Assembly: GCA_034435435.1 (NCBI GenBank)
Contig: DAOTXN010000068.1
Coordinates: 1-30,333, forward strand
From: DAOTXN01 sp034435435
GTDB lineage: Bacteria > Chloroflexota > Anaerolineae > S140-20
Length of the DNA: 30,333 nt
Direction: 5' to 3'
Part shown: piece by piece, positions 7,583 through 15,074 of the stretch
Numbering within the stretch: the stretch's first letter is position 1
Layout of the letters: every line of letters begins with the position of its first letter
Notes under the pieces: generated by a model
Seen by the model: only the letters and a program-made list of their open reading frames with translations
What the model was told of the DNA's origin: nothing
Databases searched by the model: none
Position numbers and translations under genes: made by a program

Positions 7583-9691
7583 ATGAGCACGCCGAAACTT
7601 GCTTCTGCTGAACGACGCGCCACGTTGTTGCACGCCGCGGCCCGCGTGGCCAAAAACGTCACCTCGATTCTCGATCCCGACCGCTTGTTGCAACAAACCG
7701 TAGACATGATCTGCGATGAATTTGGTTTCTACTACGCCGGCGTTTTTCTGATCGACGAGGCCGGACAATGGGCGACGCTGCAGGCCGGGCGAGGCGCGCC
7801 CGGCGCGGCCATGGTGGCCCAGGGACACAAATTGGAGGTGGGGGGCCATTCGATGATCGGCGCAGCCACCGGTCGCGGCGAGGCGCGCATCGCCCTGGAC
7901 GTGGGCGAAGAGGCCGTCCATTTCAAAAATCCCTTCCTGCCCGATACCCGCTCCGAAATGGCCCTGCCCTTGATCGTCGGTCCAGAGATCATCGGCGCAC
8001 TCACCGTGCAGAGCACCGAGGAAGCTGCCTTCACCCAAGAGGACATCGAAACGCTACAAACCATGGCCGATCAACTGGCTATCGCCATCAAAAACTCACG
8101 CCTACATCAGATCAATCAAGAGTTGCTGGCCCAGGCCGAACGCCAGACCCAACTGTTAAAAGCGGCCACAGAGGTCGGACGCGAAACAGTCGCCATCCTC
8201 GATCTGGATGAATTGCTGCCCATGGCCGTGGACATTATCTGCGACGCCTATAGTTTTTACTACGCCGGCATCTTTTTGCTAGACGAACGGGGAGAGTGGG
8301 CCGTGTTACACGCCGGGCGCGGGGCCGCTGGGGCCGCCATGCTCAAAGCCGGGCACAAATTGCAAGTGGGCGGCCATTCGATGATCGGCGCGTGCATCGC
8401 CAACCGCCAGGCCCGCATCGCGCTCGACGTGGGCGCAGAGGCCGTCTTTTTCAAGAATCCCTACCTGCCCAAAACCCGCTCCGAGATGGCCCTGCCGTTG
8501 ATCTCACATGGCGAGATATTGGGCGCAATGACGGTGCAGAGCACTCAAGAGGCCGCCTTTAGCGAGCAAGACATTGCGGCGCTGCAAGCCATGGCCGACC
8601 AACTGGCCGTAGCCATCCACAACGCCCGACTGTTGGAAGACCTGGAACGCGCCCACGCCGAGCTGCTGCGCACCACGGTCTACGAGGCGCTGGCGACGGC
8701 GACCACCGAGGCTATCCACTGGATCGGCAACAAAGCCCTGCCCATCACCACCACGGTCGAACGCATGCGCGCCGATTTAGAGGCAGGCGACGCAGACGTC
8801 GCGTCGTTGTGCGAAGACCTGGAGCTGATCGGAGAAAGCGCCCGGCTGATCGTGGAGGTCAAAGAGAGTCTATTGGGACCGGCCCGCGAACAACAGCCGC
8901 GTTCAGTAGATCTGGCCGATGTGGTGCGTGCGGCAGCTTTTTACACCGGCCTCCCGGTGGATCAACTGTCGATCGAGGCCGCGCCAGGCGCGCCGTTGGC
9001 GCTGGCCGACTCGACGCAACTGGCGCGCGCGGTGGGTAATTTGCTCCGCAACGCCGTCGAAGCCAACGCCCGTCACATCACTGTGTCTATCGCACCCACC
9101 CCCGAAACGAGTGACGTGTTGTTGATCGTGGCGGACAATGGCGATGGCATCGCGCCGGAAGAGATGGACAAAATCTGGGCCGCATTCTACACCACCAAAG
9201 GGCCGAGGCACAGCGGCATGGGGCTGCCGGCCTGCCTGCACATCGTCACACAACTGAACGGGCGCATCGCGGTCGAGAGCGCGCCTGGCATGGGGACTAC
9301 TTTTACACTCACCCTTCCCGCCGCCGAGGACACGGGTCAGGCCGGATTTGACGCCGCCCCGCAGCACGTCCTGCTCATTGACGATAGCGACGCCTGGGCC
9401 AGATTTGTGCTGGAAACTCTGAGCGCCGCCGGCAAGCACGTCACGCACCGCACGACGGCTTCTGCCGGCGCCGCGGCCGAGGCCGACTTGATCCTGGTGG
9501 ATGACGCGCTCAACACGGCGCCCGTCAGCGAAGTTTTGGAGATGTTGAAAAAAGCCGGGGCGGCCGGCAAAACCATCGTTGTGGCGGCAGGATTGCGCGT
9601 TGAACGGGCCACCGAATATTTGCAGTTCGGCGTAAAGGACGTAGCCCCTAAACCCTATACGGCTGCGGACCTGGCCGACCTATTGCGTTAA
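7583..9691 (+). CDS. GAF-GAF hybrid histidine kinase with C-terminal receiver
   Basis: Soluble protein of 702 residues: GAF1 (about 17-170), GAF2 (about 192-347), a helical H-box region with TEAIHWIGNKA (H379), HATPase (N486, DNGDGI at 518, MGLPACL) and a C-terminal receiver (about 595-702). The two GAF domains are very similar over their whole length, sharing GHKL-VGGHSMIG, RIALDVG-EAV and TRSEMALPLI, which points to recent internal duplication. The receiver has VLLIDDSD, LILVDDA and the Lys in APKPY, but the switch Thr position is Ala (IVVAAG). AAGGAAAGGA just upstream supports ATG 7583; the longer frame from 7538 reads through a repeat. Likely a paralogue of the kinase at 5112 with an added receiver. 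A strong terminator follows. Confidence 0.94.
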   Translation: MSTPKLASAERRATLLHAAARVAKNVTSILDPDRLLQQTVDMICDEFGFYYAGVFLIDEAGQWATLQAGRGAPGAAMVAQGHKLEVGGHSMIGAATGRGEARIALDVGEEAVHFKNPFLPDTRSEMALPLIVGPEIIGALTVQSTEEAAFTQEDIETLQTMADQLAIAIKNSRLHQINQELLAQAERQTQLLKAATEVGRETVAILDLDELLPMAVDIICDAYSFYYAGIFLLDERGEWAVLHAGRGAAGAAMLKAGHKLQVGGHSMIGACIANRQARIALDVGAEAVFFKNPYLPKTRSEMALPLISHGEILGAMTVQSTQEAAFSEQDIAALQAMADQLAVAIHNARLLEDLERAHAELLRTTVYEALATATTEAIHWIGNKALPITTTVERMRADLEAGDADVASLCEDLELIGESARLIVEVKESLLGPAREQQPRSVDLADVVRAAAFYTGLPVDQLSIEAAPGAPLALADSTQLARAVGNLLRNAVEANARHITVSIAPTPETSDVLLIVADNGDGIAPEEMDKIWAAFYTTKGPRHSGMGLPACLHIVTQLNGRIAVESAPGMGTTFTLTLPAAEDTGQAGFDAAPQHVLLIDDSDAWARFVLETLSAAGKHVTHRTTASAGAAAEADLILVDDALNTAPVSEVLEMLKKAGAAGKTIVVAAGLRVERATEYLQFGVKDVAPKPYTAADLADLLR

Positions 9692-9713
9692 CGCCGAGTG
9701 CTGCGAAAGAAAA

Positions 9714-9744
9714 AGGGCGGTTTTTGAACCGCCCTATTTTTTTC
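9714..9744. terminator. Bidirectional rho-independent terminator
   Basis: AGGGCGGTT (9714-9722) and AACCGCCCT (9727-9735) form a perfect 9-bp stem with a 4-base loop. On the plus strand a run of seven T follows; on the minus strand the stem is followed by TTTTTCTTT. It therefore serves both the sensory operon and the convergent LysM gene, whose stop codon (9734-9736) overlaps it. Confidence 0.95.
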
Positions 9745-11044
9745 GGCGATAGTTGAGCGCGCCTGCAACCAACACGATCCCCGCGCCGACGGCAATCGTG
9801 CCACAAGGACGCCCGCTGCTGCCCGCCGGCGCAGAGGTCGGGGGCGGGGGCGGCGCTCCAGACGTGGACGTGGCGGGGGGTGCGAGCGTGGGCGGAGGCG
9901 GCGTCACAGTGGCTTGCGCAACCGGAACCGCCGTCGCCGGCGCCGAAACTGCTGTCGGTTCAGGCGTGGGCGAAGGCGTCGCCGGCGCCGTCGGCGTGGC
10001 GGCGCGGGTCGGGGTCGCGGTAGCGATGGGCGTGCGAGTGGGCGTATGGGTCGGCGTCAGAGTCGCGGCAGCGGTCGCTGCCGCCGGTGTGACTGTGGCA
10101 GACAGCGGCGGCAGCAGCAGCGCCTGGCCCACGTGAATGGTGGTCGAGCTTAGGCAATTCACCGAGACGACCCGCTCGACCGTCGTGCCGCGACTTTTAG
10201 CCAGGCTAAACAGCGTGTCGCCGCGCTGCACGGAATAAGTCACCCAATCGGCGGGGGCGGGCGCGCAAGTCGGCGTGGGCGGTGGGGGTGCGCCGGGCGT
10301 CGGCGTGGCCGCGGGCGGCGGCGCAACCAAAGTGGCCGTGGGCGGGGCAGGTTGACCGGCGTCGCCTACGGCCACCAACACCGCGTCGTCCCAGTAGGTG
10401 TCGTTGTGCTTGACCGGCCAGTTGGGGTTGGAGTACATAAAGACAGTAATGATGTTGTTTTGGGCCACGGCTTCTATCGCCAATTGCATCCACTGATCAA
10501 TCGGGTGATAACTGCCCGACCAGATCACCGTGCCGGCCCACGGGTCCCAGTTGCCGGTAGGGTCAATGCCCACCCGCAAATGGGGATAGGCCGGATCTAC
10601 CGAGATGTCGGGATTGTCTTGGGTGGATGACCAGACATGGGCCCATATCGTAAAGCGGTAGCGCACGCCCGGTGTGACGTTAAACACCTGTTGATACATC
10701 CCGGCCTGGTGAGTGGCGTGGAATGTGAACCACTGCTGCGCAGTCGTCCCGCCGTGTACGCGCTTGGGAAATACATAGCCATCGGCTCGCTTGTACTCCG
10801 GCTTGAAAAAATAAGCGGGCGGGTCAGCGTCGGTGCGGTTGCGCCACCAGGGGGTCCAGCCGTGGGCCACCTGCACCTCGTTGATGCCCATCCAGGGATA
10901 ATAGCTGCCCTCAAAGCCGGGGTTTTGCAGCAGGTTGGATGGTTCTTGCCGGGCTTTGGCCTCAGGAGGTTGGGCCAGGCTGTGGTTGCCCCACAGGCTG
11001 GCAAAGACGGTCAGCAACAGCACAACTGAAAAGATGCGTCGCAT
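9734..11044 (-). CDS. Secreted LysM protein with N-terminal carbohydrate-binding-like domain
   Basis: Exported protein of 436 residues. Residues 1-24 form a signal peptide (hydrophobic VVLLLTVFASLW, likely cut after SLA). Residues 35-228 form an aromatic-rich, beta-rich domain beginning NLLQNPGFEG, resembling galactose-binding-like jelly-roll modules. A Pro-rich linker leads to a LysM domain (268-312, YSVQRGDTLFSLA to GQALLLPP), which normally binds GlcNAc polymers such as peptidoglycan. A long Thr/Pro/Ala stalk (313-412) precedes a C-terminal membrane helix (415-431) and NYRRKK, so the protein probably stays anchored to the cell. GAGGG 8 bases upstream supports the ATG. No catalytic domain is recognised; a surface attachment or wall-binding role is inferred. 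Confidence 0.88.
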   Translation of the reverse strand: MRRIFSVVLLLTVFASLWGNHSLAQPPEAKARQEPSNLLQNPGFEGSYYPWMGINEVQVAHGWTPWWRNRTDADPPAYFFKPEYKRADGYVFPKRVHGGTTAQQWFTFHATHQAGMYQQVFNVTPGVRYRFTIWAHVWSSTQDNPDISVDPAYPHLRVGIDPTGNWDPWAGTVIWSGSYHPIDQWMQLAIEAVAQNNIITVFMYSNPNWPVKHNDTYWDDAVLVAVGDAGQPAPPTATLVAPPPAATPTPGAPPPPTPTCAPAPADWVTYSVQRGDTLFSLAKSRGTTVERVVSVNCLSSTTIHVGQALLLPPLSATVTPAAATAAATLTPTHTPTRTPIATATPTRAATPTAPATPSPTPEPTAVSAPATAVPVAQATVTPPPPTLAPPATSTSGAPPPPPTSAPAGSSGRPCGTIAVGAGIVLVAGALNYRRKK

Positions 11045-11068
11045 GGTTTGTACCCTCTTTTTTGAAAA

Positions 11069-11257
11069 CTACACCGTCTCGAATTGCAAGACTTGTTGTT
11101 CTCGGGCCATCCGGGTGCTGACTCTCAAAATCTCAATTCCCACCATCCGATCAAAGTCTACAATGACACCCGGTTCGATCTCCTCAGATTCATAGATTTC
11201 ACTATCGTCCAAACGGAAATACAATGCGCCGTTCTCTTTATCCCACTTGTGTTTCAT
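11069..11257 (-). CDS. DUF2283 family small protein
   Basis: 62 residues with the DUF2283 pattern: an N-terminal YDKE-like start (WDKENGALYFRL), an acidic middle (SEEIEPGVIVDFD) and VGIEIL. Members are small, mostly uncharacterised, and often sit beside DUF4258- or RelE-like genes, which suggests an antitoxin-like partner role (inference). Here the upstream neighbour (11263-11418) is an N-terminally truncated toxin-like frame ending 5 bases before this start. No strong ribosome-binding site is present, so it may depend on translation of the upstream frame. The LysM gene follows after 24 bases in the same direction. Confidence 0.8.
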   Translation of the reverse strand: MKHKWDKENGALYFRLDDSEIYESEEIEPGVIVDFDRMVGIEILRVSTRMAREQQVLQFETV

Positions 11258-11262
11258 TCTTT

Positions 11263-11418
11263 TTATCTCTGCCTCTTCAAGCGTCGATCAAAAAACACCG
11301 TGACAATACGATTCGGATAAACATCTGCGTTGACGACAACTCGCAAGACGCGCCCTTGAGCTTCTTTGATAAGCTTGGCATAGTGCATTGTGCCATCAGG
11401 GGCACGCCTTTTTCGATA
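11263..11418 (-). pseudogene. N-terminally truncated DUF4258/toxin-like fragment
   Basis: The open frame from a stop at 11419-11421 to TAA at 11263 encodes about 51 residues. From ATG 11388 it would give 41 residues starting MHYAKLIKEAQG. The segment RVLRVVVNADVYPNRIVTVFF followed by D-RR-K looks like the C-terminal half of DUF4258-type or similar toxin-like proteins that accompany DUF2283. The N-terminal half, with its HxxxR-type motif, is absent. There is no ribosome-binding site. Its promoter region (11421-11449) looks intact, so the fragment could still be transcribed and may lead translation of DUF2283. Confidence 0.5.
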
Positions 11419-11420
11419 TT

Positions 11421-11449
11421 AGGATAACACCAACCGGCCAAGTGGTCAA
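11421..11449 (-). promoter_or_regulatory. Promoter of the truncated toxin-DUF2283 unit
   Basis: On the minus strand TTGACC (11444-11449) and TATCCT (11421-11426) are separated by exactly 17 bases, with TG at the extended -10 position. The predicted start near 11414 falls just inside the truncated frame. Confidence 0.5.
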
Positions 11450-11468
11450 CCGGAGCACCGGAGCGCCA

Positions 11469-12794
11469 TCAGTCCAACCCGTACTGGCCCAAATCCACCG
11501 GCGCGTAGGGCACGCGCTCGAAACCGGCGCGCTCGGCGTCCCAGGGGATCGTCGCGTCTAAGCCCATCTTGGCGGTGCGGGCCTTTTGACCGGGGACGTG
11601 CTGGCCCGACGGGTCGAGCGAACTGCCAGGCTGATCGGCCAGCACGAGCAAGTCGCGGTCGGCCTGGAAACGGGTGGCTATGGCCCACTCGACGGCGGCG
11701 GGATCGAACGGGTCCACGTCGCGGTCTACGACGACCACGTGCTTGAGCGAGGTGTGGCCGCGAAAGGCGGCTTCGATGGCCCGTCGCCCATCCTGCGGTC
11801 CCCGCTTATCGATCTGCACGACAGCGTGTAGCCAAGACGCGCCGCCGGGGGTGATGCACACATTGAGCGGATGGGCCACCTGGGCCACGGCGGCGAAAAT
11901 GGTCGGCTCGCGGGGCATGCCCATGAGCAGCTTGTGCTCCAGCCCGGCCGGCAGCAGCGCGTGATAGAGAGGATCGCGCCGATGGGTGACGCAGTCGATC
12001 TCGATCACCGGCTGTTGGCGCACGCCGTCCAGTGTGCCGGTCAGGTCAGGGAAGGGGCCTTCGGGAGCCAGCTCGTGGGTTAGGCGCCCTTCCAGGATCA
12101 GCTCGGCTTCGGCGGGCGCTTGCAAATCCACAGTTTTGCACTGGGCCAACGGCGTGGGAGCCAGCGCGTGGGCGATGGATAGCTCGTCCACGCCCATCGG
12201 CGGCGACATGCTGGCGGCCAGCAGCACGTGTAGCGGGCAACCGATGGCGATGGCGATAGGTAAATCGCCTTTCGTTTTGCCCATAGCCGTGTGTGTGCCA
12301 CGCCGCTCGACGATACGGACCGCAAAACGCCGTTCGTCCAGACGCAACAGGCGGTGAAAGCTGGCGTTGCGACCATAATCGGGGTCCTGGATGACCGCGA
12401 CGCCGGAGGTGACGTAAGGCCCGGCGTCCACAGGCAGGTGGGTCAGGATGGGTAAGCAAGTCAGGTTGACGTGATATTCGACCACCTCTTGACAGGGGGC
12501 GTCGTTCACCATTGGCGGCGCGACCGGTCGCTCCAGTGCGTCGGTCAGGGCAAAAAGCAAGCGGCAGGCGGGCACGCCCAGCGCTCGCCCAAAGTTCTCC
12601 CGCGCCGCGCACAACCCCGCCACGACGCGCCAGCCGGGATGTCCATCTACCTGGTTGAACAGGACTGCCTGCCCCGGCGCGCGCTGTTCCAGAGCATAGA
12701 TGACGTGCGCCATTTCCAAACAGGGGCTGACCGGTCGCGTAATTTCTACAAGGCCATCTTGACCACGTAGCGAGATGAATTCGCGCAAGTCCAT
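11469..12794 (-). CDS. UbiD-family prenylated-FMN decarboxylase
   Basis: 441-residue member of the UbiD superfamily, reversible (de)carboxylases of aromatic or unsaturated acids that use prenylated FMN made by UbiX. Visible signatures are DYGRNASFHR (cofactor and metal site, N143/H147/R148), GTHTAMG (H168) and the acidic ILEG plus EGPFPDLTG segment (235-253), which resembles the family's EGPFGE motif. The length is in the range of short UbiD proteins. The substrate cannot be told from sequence; ubiquinone or menaquinone-type precursors, or aromatic degradation, are all possible. No UbiX gene is in the window. The start lacks a clear ribosome-binding site. The small GAF gene lies upstream on the same strand, separated by a hairpin repeat. 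Confidence 0.9.
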   Translation of the reverse strand: MDLREFISLRGQDGLVEITRPVSPCLEMAHVIYALEQRAPGQAVLFNQVDGHPGWRVVAGLCAARENFGRALGVPACRLLFALTDALERPVAPPMVNDAPCQEVVEYHVNLTCLPILTHLPVDAGPYVTSGVAVIQDPDYGRNASFHRLLRLDERRFAVRIVERRGTHTAMGKTKGDLPIAIAIGCPLHVLLAASMSPPMGVDELSIAHALAPTPLAQCKTVDLQAPAEAELILEGRLTHELAPEGPFPDLTGTLDGVRQQPVIEIDCVTHRRDPLYHALLPAGLEHKLLMGMPREPTIFAAVAQVAHPLNVCITPGGASWLHAVVQIDKRGPQDGRRAIEAAFRGHTSLKHVVVVDRDVDPFDPAAVEWAIATRFQADRDLLVLADQPGSSLDPSGQHVPGQKARTAKMGLDATIPWDAERAGFERVPYAPVDLGQYGLD

Positions 12795-12815
12795 GGACGG
12801 AATATCTCAAAGCAC

Positions 12816-12860
12816 AGCCGCAGACGCACCGAGTCGATGAAATCGCGTGCGCCTGCGGCT
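12816..12860. repeat. Imperfect 14-bp stem hairpin
   Basis: AGCCGCAGACGCAC (12816-12829) and GTGCGCCTGCGGCT (12847-12860) pair with one mismatch around a 17-base loop that itself contains CGAT/ATCG. It lies between the GAF gene and the UbiD gene. No T-run follows on either strand, so it looks like a palindromic repeat or a weak attenuator rather than an intrinsic terminator. Confidence 0.7.
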
Positions 12861-12876
12861 AAAGGGTTAGTGTTCG

Positions 12877-13401
12877 CTACCGGGCAACAGCCGTAATGAC
12901 CTGGGCAACCTGGCGGGCGATGGCGCGCAGCAGAATGCGATCGTCGTCGTTGAACGTGCCTTGCCTTTTGTTGAGCATCTCAACCGCCCCGATGGCCTGT
13001 CCGGCCGCGACGATAGGGCAACACAGAATAGAACGGGTGGAAAAGCCGGTGCTTTCGTCCACGCCTTCGAAAAAGCGGGTGTCCAGGCCGGGATAAGGCA
13101 CAATCAGGTCTTCGCTATATTTGACCACCCATCCAACGACACCCTGACCACTGGGCAATCGCAATCCGACGATTTTTGGGCCCACCTCACCGGTGGCGTA
13201 TTGAAGTATCAGATCGCCCGTGGATGCGTCCACTACAAAAATGGACCCCGCCTCAGCGCCGAGAAATTCGGTCACGCGGGCCAGCGCCGCGTCAAGGTCG
13301 GCTTGCCCGGATAGACTATGCTGAATAGAAGCGATGAACTGTTGAACCGATGGCTCCAAAAAGGTGATTTCGTCGCGCGGCAGCTTGTCTCTGAGTTCCA
13401 T
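12877..13401 (-). CDS. Stand-alone GAF domain protein
   Basis: 174 residues consisting almost entirely of one GAF domain (about 18-170), with EAGSIFVVDASTGDL, GQGVVGWV and CCPIVAAGQAIGAVEMLNK. The N-terminus (LEPSVQQFIASIQHSL) is a helical lead-in. There is no kinase, cyclase or DNA-binding domain, so it probably senses a small ligand or light and acts through a partner. ATG 13401 is chosen because GGGGAA lies 6 bases upstream; GTG 13407 abuts the ribosome site and is too close. The domain type differs from the VGGHSMIG GAFs at 5112-9691. A promoter lies at 13496-13524. Confidence 0.85.
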   Translation of the reverse strand: MELRDKLPRDEITFLEPSVQQFIASIQHSLSGQADLDAALARVTEFLGAEAGSIFVVDASTGDLILQYATGEVGPKIVGLRLPSGQGVVGWVVKYSEDLIVPYPGLDTRFFEGVDESTGFSTRSILCCPIVAAGQAIGAVEMLNKRQGTFNDDDRILLRAIARQVAQVITAVAR

Positions 13402-13495
13402 AAGCACTTCCCCGGCTGTAAGTGATTTTCAGATAAAGCTTATCAGGAATCATCATAGACACAATACACAAGTGTTTTTTGTCCTGACAACCCGA

Positions 13496-13524
13496 ATTAT
13501 ACTCGGACCAGCAAAATCGCACAA
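13496..13524 (-). promoter_or_regulatory. Promoter of the GAF gene
   Basis: On the minus strand TATAAT (13496-13501) is a perfect -10, with TTGTGC (13519-13524) 17 bases upstream as a partial -35. The predicted start is near 13489, giving a leader of about 88 bases. Confidence 0.6.
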
Positions 13525-13577
13525 GCGGCGACGCCCGCCCAGACCCGCCCAAGAAAGTCCAAAGCAAGTTTTGAAGG

Positions 13578-13606
13578 TTGATAACGGTTCAAAAGGACGG
13601 TATAAT
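13578..13606 (+). promoter_or_regulatory. Strong promoter with flanking inverted repeat
   Basis: TTGATA (13578-13583), 17 bases, TATAAT (13601-13606): the closest match to the bacterial consensus in the window. TGATAAC (13579-13585) overlaps the -35 and its inverse GTTATCA (13609-13615) overlaps the predicted start; another TTATCA occurs at 13625-13630. This is a classic repressor-site arrangement. The next plus-strand gene begins only at 14051, leaving a leader of about 440 bases with no convincing plus-strand ORF. Confidence 0.65.
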
Positions 13607-13627
13607 AGGTTATCATAATCACTCTTA

Positions 13628-13891
13628 TCACAAGCGATAGAAGGGGCAGCGTTCGGCGTCCACGACGCGCAGATGGTGTTTGATGTACCGGGCGGACTCG
13701 GCCAGGTCGAAGGGCTGGAGGTGGTAGCGCAGGTGAGCTCTGACCGCCCAACCCGGCGTGCAGTTGACTGCTTGGCGCGCCAACGACTTGCCGTTTCCTG
13801 CGACACTCGCGCTCGCGAGAGCTGACGCCAGCCGTGCGGAATCCTGGTTCCTCTGCTCAGGGGCGGCCTTGATCGAGATACAAAGAGAGGC
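13628..13891 (-). pseudogene. Possible remnant of an ExeA/TniB-like AAA+ ATPase
   Basis: An 87-codon stop-to-stop frame with no ATG ends at TGA 13628. Its last part, RAHLRYHLQPFDLAESARYI then KHHLR, resembles the C-terminal lid region of ExeA- or TniB-type ATPases, which have a YHL-P-x-L-x-E-x-x-x-YIxHHL pattern. A GNGKS upstream could echo a Walker A motif, but the segment between is far too short for a working ATPase. It could instead be a chance frame. The region also contains a CTCGCG-rich hairpin at about 13805-13822. Confidence 0.3.
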
Positions 13892-14050
13892 TTAGAGATG
13901 AATCTGGCGCTAAAAGCGCGCGCAGAAAGCATAAACGAGGTCTAGCAATGGGCTGGCGGGTTGTCCGCCGCGCCGATGCAAAGAGAAAGCCATAAAACGC
14001 ATTGCGAGTTGCGCGATGTTGGGATCGCTTCTTACCGAGGAGATAGTCCT

Positions 14051-15064
14051 ATGAACACGATCCGTTGGGGTTTGCTTTCAACGGCCCGCATCAATCGCCG
14101 GCTCATCCCCGCTATCCGCTCCGCTGCGCTACGGGACGCTGGCGCAGTCCGTGAGGCTGGTCGCTCTAAACTGCTGGCCGTCGCCAGCCGCGACCCGGCC
14201 CGCGCCGAGGCTTACGCCGCCGAATGGGACATTCCTCGCGCCCACGGCAGCTACGCGGCGCTGCTGGCCGACCCGCAGATTGACGCCGTGTACATCTCGT
14301 TGCCCAATAACCTGCACGCCGAGTGGACGGTGCGTGCGGCGCGGGCCGGCAAGCACGTGTTGTGCGAAAAGCCGCTGGCGCTCAACGTCGCCGAGTGCGA
14401 CCAGATTAGCGCCGCCGCCGAGGAGAATAACGTCGTAGTGCTGGAAGCCGTGATGTATTTGCACCACCCCCTGCTGCACAAGGCGCGCGAGCTGGTGCGC
14501 GACGGCGCTGTGGGTCGGGTCACGCTGGTACGCGGCGCGTTTACCTTTTTCCTGGATCGGTCCGGCGACGTGCGCCGGCAGCCCGAGTTGGGCGGCGGCT
14601 CGCTGTGGGACGTGGGCAGCTATCCGGTCAGTTTTATCCGCTGGATGCTGGGCGAGCCGACGCAGGTCTTTGGCTGGCAGACGCTGGGCGCGAGCGGCGT
14701 GGACGAGACCTTTGCCGGCGTGTTGCGTTACGCGGACGGCGCGCTGGGGGTTTTCGATTGTGGTTTTCAGGGCGCCTTCCGCGCGCAGGCAGAGGTCGTA
14801 GGCGCGCATGGGCGGCTGGTGATCGAGCGCCCTTTTCCCACCGACGCCGCCAGCCGGATCGTGTGGCAGCGCGGCGACCAAGAACAGGTCATCACCGCGC
14901 CGGAAAGCGATCCCTATCGCTGCGAGGTGGAGGCGCTGGCGGCGGCTGTGCTAGACGGCGCGCCGCCTCCCGTCCCATTAAGCAGCAGCCGGGCCAACGT
15001 GGCCACGCTGGCGGCGCTGTACGAGTCGGCGCAAAAGGGTGAACCGGTGAAACTAGAGGCGTAA
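14051..15064 (+). CDS. Gfo/Idh/MocA family NAD(P)-dependent oxidoreductase
   Basis: 337-residue dehydrogenase of the glucose-fructose oxidoreductase/inositol dehydrogenase family. An N-terminal Rossmann fold (WGLLSTARIN, then YISLPNNLH) is followed by CEKPLALN with the catalytic Lys and a C-terminal beta-sheet substrate domain. GGGSLWDVGSYPV and the overall pattern resemble D-xylose dehydrogenase or 1,5-anhydrofructose reductase-type members, with Tyr where many members have the catalytic His. ATG 14051 is supported by AGGAG 8 bases upstream; the longer frame from 13961 is not. An extra segment after PAIR (about SAALRDAGAVREAGRSK) is longer than usual between the first strand and KLLAVASRD and may be a small insertion. 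The sugar substrate is unknown. Confidence 0.9.
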   Translation: MNTIRWGLLSTARINRRLIPAIRSAALRDAGAVREAGRSKLLAVASRDPARAEAYAAEWDIPRAHGSYAALLADPQIDAVYISLPNNLHAEWTVRAARAGKHVLCEKPLALNVAECDQISAAAEENNVVVLEAVMYLHHPLLHKARELVRDGAVGRVTLVRGAFTFFLDRSGDVRRQPELGGGSLWDVGSYPVSFIRWMLGEPTQVFGWQTLGASGVDETFAGVLRYADGALGVFDCGFQGAFRAQAEVVGAHGRLVIERPFPTDAASRIVWQRGDQEQVITAPESDPYRCEVEALAAAVLDGAPPPVPLSSSRANVATLAALYESAQKGEPVKLEA

Positions 15065-15074
15065 AAGGTCAGAG

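Noticed and set aside
9753..10157. Plus- and minus-strand Gly/Arg/Val-rich frames opposite the LysM protein
   Set aside because: They are shadows of the Thr/Pro/Ala-rich stalk; the biased composition keeps several frames open.
13741..13840. Possible hammerhead-type ribozyme
   Set aside because: A CTGACG stretch and a nearby hairpin were considered, but the conserved CUGANGA and GAAA core elements are not both present in the right order.
13453..13932. 159-residue minus-strand frame
   Set aside because: It runs across the promoter region of the GAF gene, has no recognisable domain and is Ser/Arg-rich as expected of a random GC-rich frame. A different frame there carries the ATPase-like segment.
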